Positions 41,552 through 43,671 of a stretch of DNA of 43,671 nucleotides are shown piece by piece. The DNA lies in contig JAFRYG010000216.1 in assembly GCA_017441205.1 (NCBI GenBank), forward strand, positions 1 through 43,671. Reading direction: 5' to 3'. Made by a program: the position numbers and the translations under genes. The notes beneath the pieces were generated by a model that saw only the letters and a program-made list of their open reading frames with translations, had not been told where the DNA came from and made no database searches. The stretch comes from Pseudomonadota bacterium. Lineage in GTDB: Bacteria > Myxococcota_A > Bradymonadia > UBA4248. Every line of letters starts with the position of its first letter. Within the stretch, counting starts at the first letter, position 1.

Positions 41552-41596
41552 GCGCGTATTTGCCGGCAAATAGCGCCGCAGGGGGCGTTGCCCCCT
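41548..41596 (-). repeat. GTAG bulged hairpin plus GC hairpin
   Basis: GTAG (41548-41551) leads into outer stem GGCGC/GCGCC with the unpaired G at 41556 and inner TATTTGCC/GGCAAATA (to 41577). Here GTAG, seen otherwise at the CACG-type hairpins, is attached to a TAT-type hairpin, linking the two classes. Right after it, GGGGGC-GTT-GCCCCC (41581-41595) forms another hairpin. Confidence 0.75.
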
Positions 41597-41760
41597 CACA
41601 TAAAAAACAATGTACCAGACTTTACATGACAATTGCTTTACCCGGGATGAGCGGATTTGAAATTGCTCACAAAGCTGTTTAAGTGCTTGAGCTGTAAGTC
41701 AAATAAGGATAAATTATCCGCGCGTGTATTTGCGCATTCCATGACTTAGGAAGGATATCC

Positions 41761-43023
41761 ATGAAGAAGAAAGTACTTATTATTGATTCCGATGTTTCGC
41801 TTCTGAATTCTCTGAGCGAAGACATCATGCAGGCGGGATTCGATGTTGCAGTCGCACGAAATGCACACGATGGCTTGAATATCGCACATGAAGCGTCGTT
41901 GATCATTGTTGCAGTCGAACTTCCCGATCAAAACGGATTCGTCGTATGTTCTTCATTAAAGCACAATCCACAGACGACGAACATTCCTGTCTTTATTACG
42001 AGCAGTGCCGAAACCACAGCTGCTTTTGAGCAACATTTAAACCTTGCCAATCATGCTGATGGATATTTCCTGAAGCCACTGGATGTCGCGACCCTGATTC
42101 AGGAAATGGTTAGTATCTTTGCAGATATTGATGCAGCAGCAAATGAAGAAATGATCGAAATGACCCCTCAGGAAGCAGACGATGCGGACGACAGTGAGGT
42201 GATCAAGGCATTGTCTTTGGATGATATGAGTCTTTTTGAAGATATCGACTCTGGGTCACTTGAGGAATCGGCTGAGGAGTCAGAATCGCCGGAAATGGTT
42301 GTGGAACCGGATCCCGACACCCCGGCTCCGAGCACAGCAGTTTCTGCATTGCCGTCATCCCTGGCGGCCCCCCTGTCTGCACCATCGTCATTGGCGGGAG
42401 GCACTGCTCTGCCGAAGGCGGGAGTATCAGGCGCGCCGAAGCCTGGCATTTCTCCACTCTCCTCTAAGTTTTCAGCCATTCCGCCGAAGCCATCCATCGG
42501 TACATCCCCGAAGAATCCTTCCGCGGCAATTCCCAAGCCCGTCAGTCTTCAGACTTCCGGTGTTTCGGGAACTCGTCCTTCAAATCCCGACATTTTGCCG
42601 CCTGTCGGCAGAGCATCAGCAACCTTTACTGCAATCAGCCAAAGCGCCATTTCAGCAGCCGACAGTTCTCGCCTGAGCGATGAAATCACTGTCCTGAAAA
42701 ATGAAATCACTGTTTTGAAATCTGAAATCACAACGCGTGATAACCGCATCACGATGCTGCAAAGTCAATGTGATGCACTCACATCGCGCTGCCAGAATGC
42801 CGAAGCGATTGCCGAAGCCCTCAAGACTGAAAGCGCACAAATGGGCGCGCAATTTGATGAAATAGCGCAGAAAGATGCCACGATGAACGATCAGCTGCAG
42901 GCGATGATAAAAATGGATGCGGAAAAAACAGAGCAGATCAATACACTTCTCAATACGATTGCTCAAAAAAATCAGCAGATTGAAGCCATCGCAAAGCAAT
43001 TGCAGGAAATTGCAAAAGTCTGA
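41761..43023 (+). CDS. FrzS-like pseudo-receiver and coiled-coil protein
   Basis: This 420-residue protein has a receiver-like domain at 1-125. The strand that should carry the phosphoacceptor reads LIIVAVELPDQNGF, with Ala51 where Asp is expected; the acidic pair near residues 9-11 and the late Lys (YFLKPLD) are kept. Myxococcus FrzS, a polar motility protein, has the same arrangement with an atypical receiver. A Ser/Pro/Ala-rich linker (about 175-300) leads to a long coiled coil (about 300-420; heptads such as ITVLKNEITVLKSEIT). A localisation or scaffolding role is likely. It has its own terminator. Confidence 0.8.
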   Translation: MKKKVLIIDSDVSLLNSLSEDIMQAGFDVAVARNAHDGLNIAHEASLIIVAVELPDQNGFVVCSSLKHNPQTTNIPVFITSSAETTAAFEQHLNLANHADGYFLKPLDVATLIQEMVSIFADIDAAANEEMIEMTPQEADDADDSEVIKALSLDDMSLFEDIDSGSLEESAEESESPEMVVEPDPDTPAPSTAVSALPSSLAAPLSAPSSLAGGTALPKAGVSGAPKPGISPLSSKFSAIPPKPSIGTSPKNPSAAIPKPVSLQTSGVSGTRPSNPDILPPVGRASATFTAISQSAISAADSSRLSDEITVLKNEITVLKSEITTRDNRITMLQSQCDALTSRCQNAEAIAEALKTESAQMGAQFDEIAQKDATMNDQLQAMIKMDAEKTEQINTLLNTIAQKNQQIEAIAKQLQEIAKV

Positions 43024-43041
43024 ACTTTGATTTTGTATTTC

Positions 43042-43071
43042 AAAGGGCGTTGTAAGACGCCCTTTTATTTT
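43042..43071 (+). terminator. intrinsic terminator after FrzS-like gene
   Basis: AAGGGCGT pairs with ACGCCCTT across TGTAAG, followed by TTATTTTAAA. It lies about 20 bases after the stop codon. The A-rich 5' side and T-rich 3' side would let it work on both strands. Confidence 0.85.
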
Positions 43072-43133
43072 AAATAATTTATATTGACTGTTTATTCTGA
43101 AGTTTATGGCGATTCAATAGCCGGGAGTACATT

Positions 43134-43671
43134 ATGACCTGCACCATTCATCCAAGTCAGACCGTTCAAAAAAGTACTCTTATTTCGATGTTATGCTGTT
43201 TTACTCTTCTGCTGATATCGTGTGAAGGCCCGGAAGTTGTGGAACGTCAGAATAACTATACCCAAACCAATGGAGACAATTACACACTCGATATCTATAT
43301 GCTTGCAGAATGGGCAGGTCGTATCATTCCGGAACGCAATCTGGCCACATTCAATCTCAAAAAAGCCGATGGAAAAATTTTTGCCAAAGAATATGAAGAT
43401 ACAGATTTGAGCAGTGTACTTAAATTTGATGGTTCCAATAATTTATTCTTCTACCCCTATGGTACGGACAGTTCGTCAAACACATATTCCCCGGCTTTTG
43501 CCTGCAAATCCAATAGCATGACTGTACCCGACAGCGACGGATTTCAAAAATATACCTGTGAAATCTATCGTTCCGGCACGGATGCAATTTATAACGTGTG
43601 GAAGAATGAGTCAGAAGATTCTCCCAATAAATCCATATACATTGGAAGCGGTGACAATTTTGGTGTTTCCC
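43134..43671 (+). CDS. lipoprotein, cut by window end
   Basis: This frame is open from ATG 43134 to the window end (179 codons). GGGAG lies seven bases upstream. The signal peptide ends in lipobox LISC (Cys30). The mature part seen so far is rich in Tyr, Asn and Ser with beta-like segments (NYTLDIYMLAEWAGR, NLFFYPYGTDSS, YTCEIYRSGTDA). It does not have the A/E/P linker or Cys modules of the other lipoproteins. Family not recognised. Confidence 0.75.
   Translation, partial: MTCTIHPSQTVQKSTLISMLCCFTLLLISCEGPEVVERQNNYTQTNGDNYTLDIYMLAEWAGRIIPERNLATFNLKKADGKIFAKEYEDTDLSSVLKFDGSNNLFFYPYGTDSSSNTYSPAFACKSNSMTVPDSDGFQKYTCEIYRSGTDAIYNVWKNESEDSPNKSIYIGSGDNFGVS

Larger units (their letters stand above)
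40772..41760. other. 989-bp structured gap
   Basis: No normal gene is supported. The gap holds two bulged-C hairpins (40792-40854), three copies of CCCGGGGCTTAC or near it (from 40904), a hairpin CGGCTAAC/GTTAGCCG at 41046-41067, a possible broken small gene (41404-41551), long-range inverted arms (41429-41540), and another bulged hairpin with GTAG (41548-41577) next to a GGGGGC/GCCCCC hairpin. Open frames such as 40771-41031 and 41028-41234 cross these repeats and look accidental. The promoter of the 41761 gene must lie near 41690-41750. Confidence 0.6.

Overview
The window looks like chromosomal DNA of an anaerobic, probably gut- or rumen-dwelling member of the Myxococcota (former Deltaproteobacteria). 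The pointers are a FrzS-like pseudo-receiver/coiled-coil protein, an FHA-sigma54 activator, a DUF4388-type protein, and many Cys-rich or MopE-like lipoproteins. Other parts resemble gut anaerobes of other phyla: a two-component system, a DUF4143 ATPase and an aldo/keto reductase-ferredoxin operon. The taxonomic call is inference from protein families; there is no rRNA or other marker to settle it.

Layout. Positions 494-3229 (minus) hold a lipoprotein with six near-identical 71-residue Cys-rich repeats ahead of a glycosidase-like barrel. Positions 3692-7369 hold a three-gene signalling locus: a 7TM pseudokinase whose H-box His is Tyr, an intact HisKA_3-type kinase, and a LuxR/NarL response regulator. 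From 7635 to 26357 lies a lipoprotein island. Two giant paralogues with metal-binding loops, a PKD-like stretch and DUF285/BspA-type repeats bracket five smaller lipoproteins, a DUF4143 ATPase, a Sel1-repeat protein and two unknown small proteins. Positions 26463-30207 (minus) are a four-gene redox operon: two small membrane proteins, a NapH/NapG-like fusion ferredoxin and a Tat-exported aldo/keto reductase. From 31096 to 40771 is a more housekeeping block: zinc-ribbon protein, OapA/FliO-like envelope protein, TPR lipoprotein, Bax1-like nuclease, recR, dus, DUF4388 protein, FHA-sigma54 activator and an unknown protein. A roughly 1 kb structured gap follows, then the FrzS-like gene and the start of another lipoprotein.

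The most striking signal is not a gene. At least 21 intergenic hairpins share one architecture: an inner stem starting TAT and closing ATA, a loop that is usually TGC, and a single unpaired C just after the ATA, then an outer stem. Stem sequences differ from copy to copy but stay complementary. They are often interleaved with a second hairpin class having a CACG loop and an ACAC closing stem, several copies of which carry GTAG at the foot. This recalls REP/BIME elements mobilised by RAYT (Y1) transposases, but with covarying stems. No RAYT gene is in the window. Copies cluster just upstream of lipoprotein genes and in gaps.

I saw no rRNA, tRNA, CRISPR array or complete insertion sequence.
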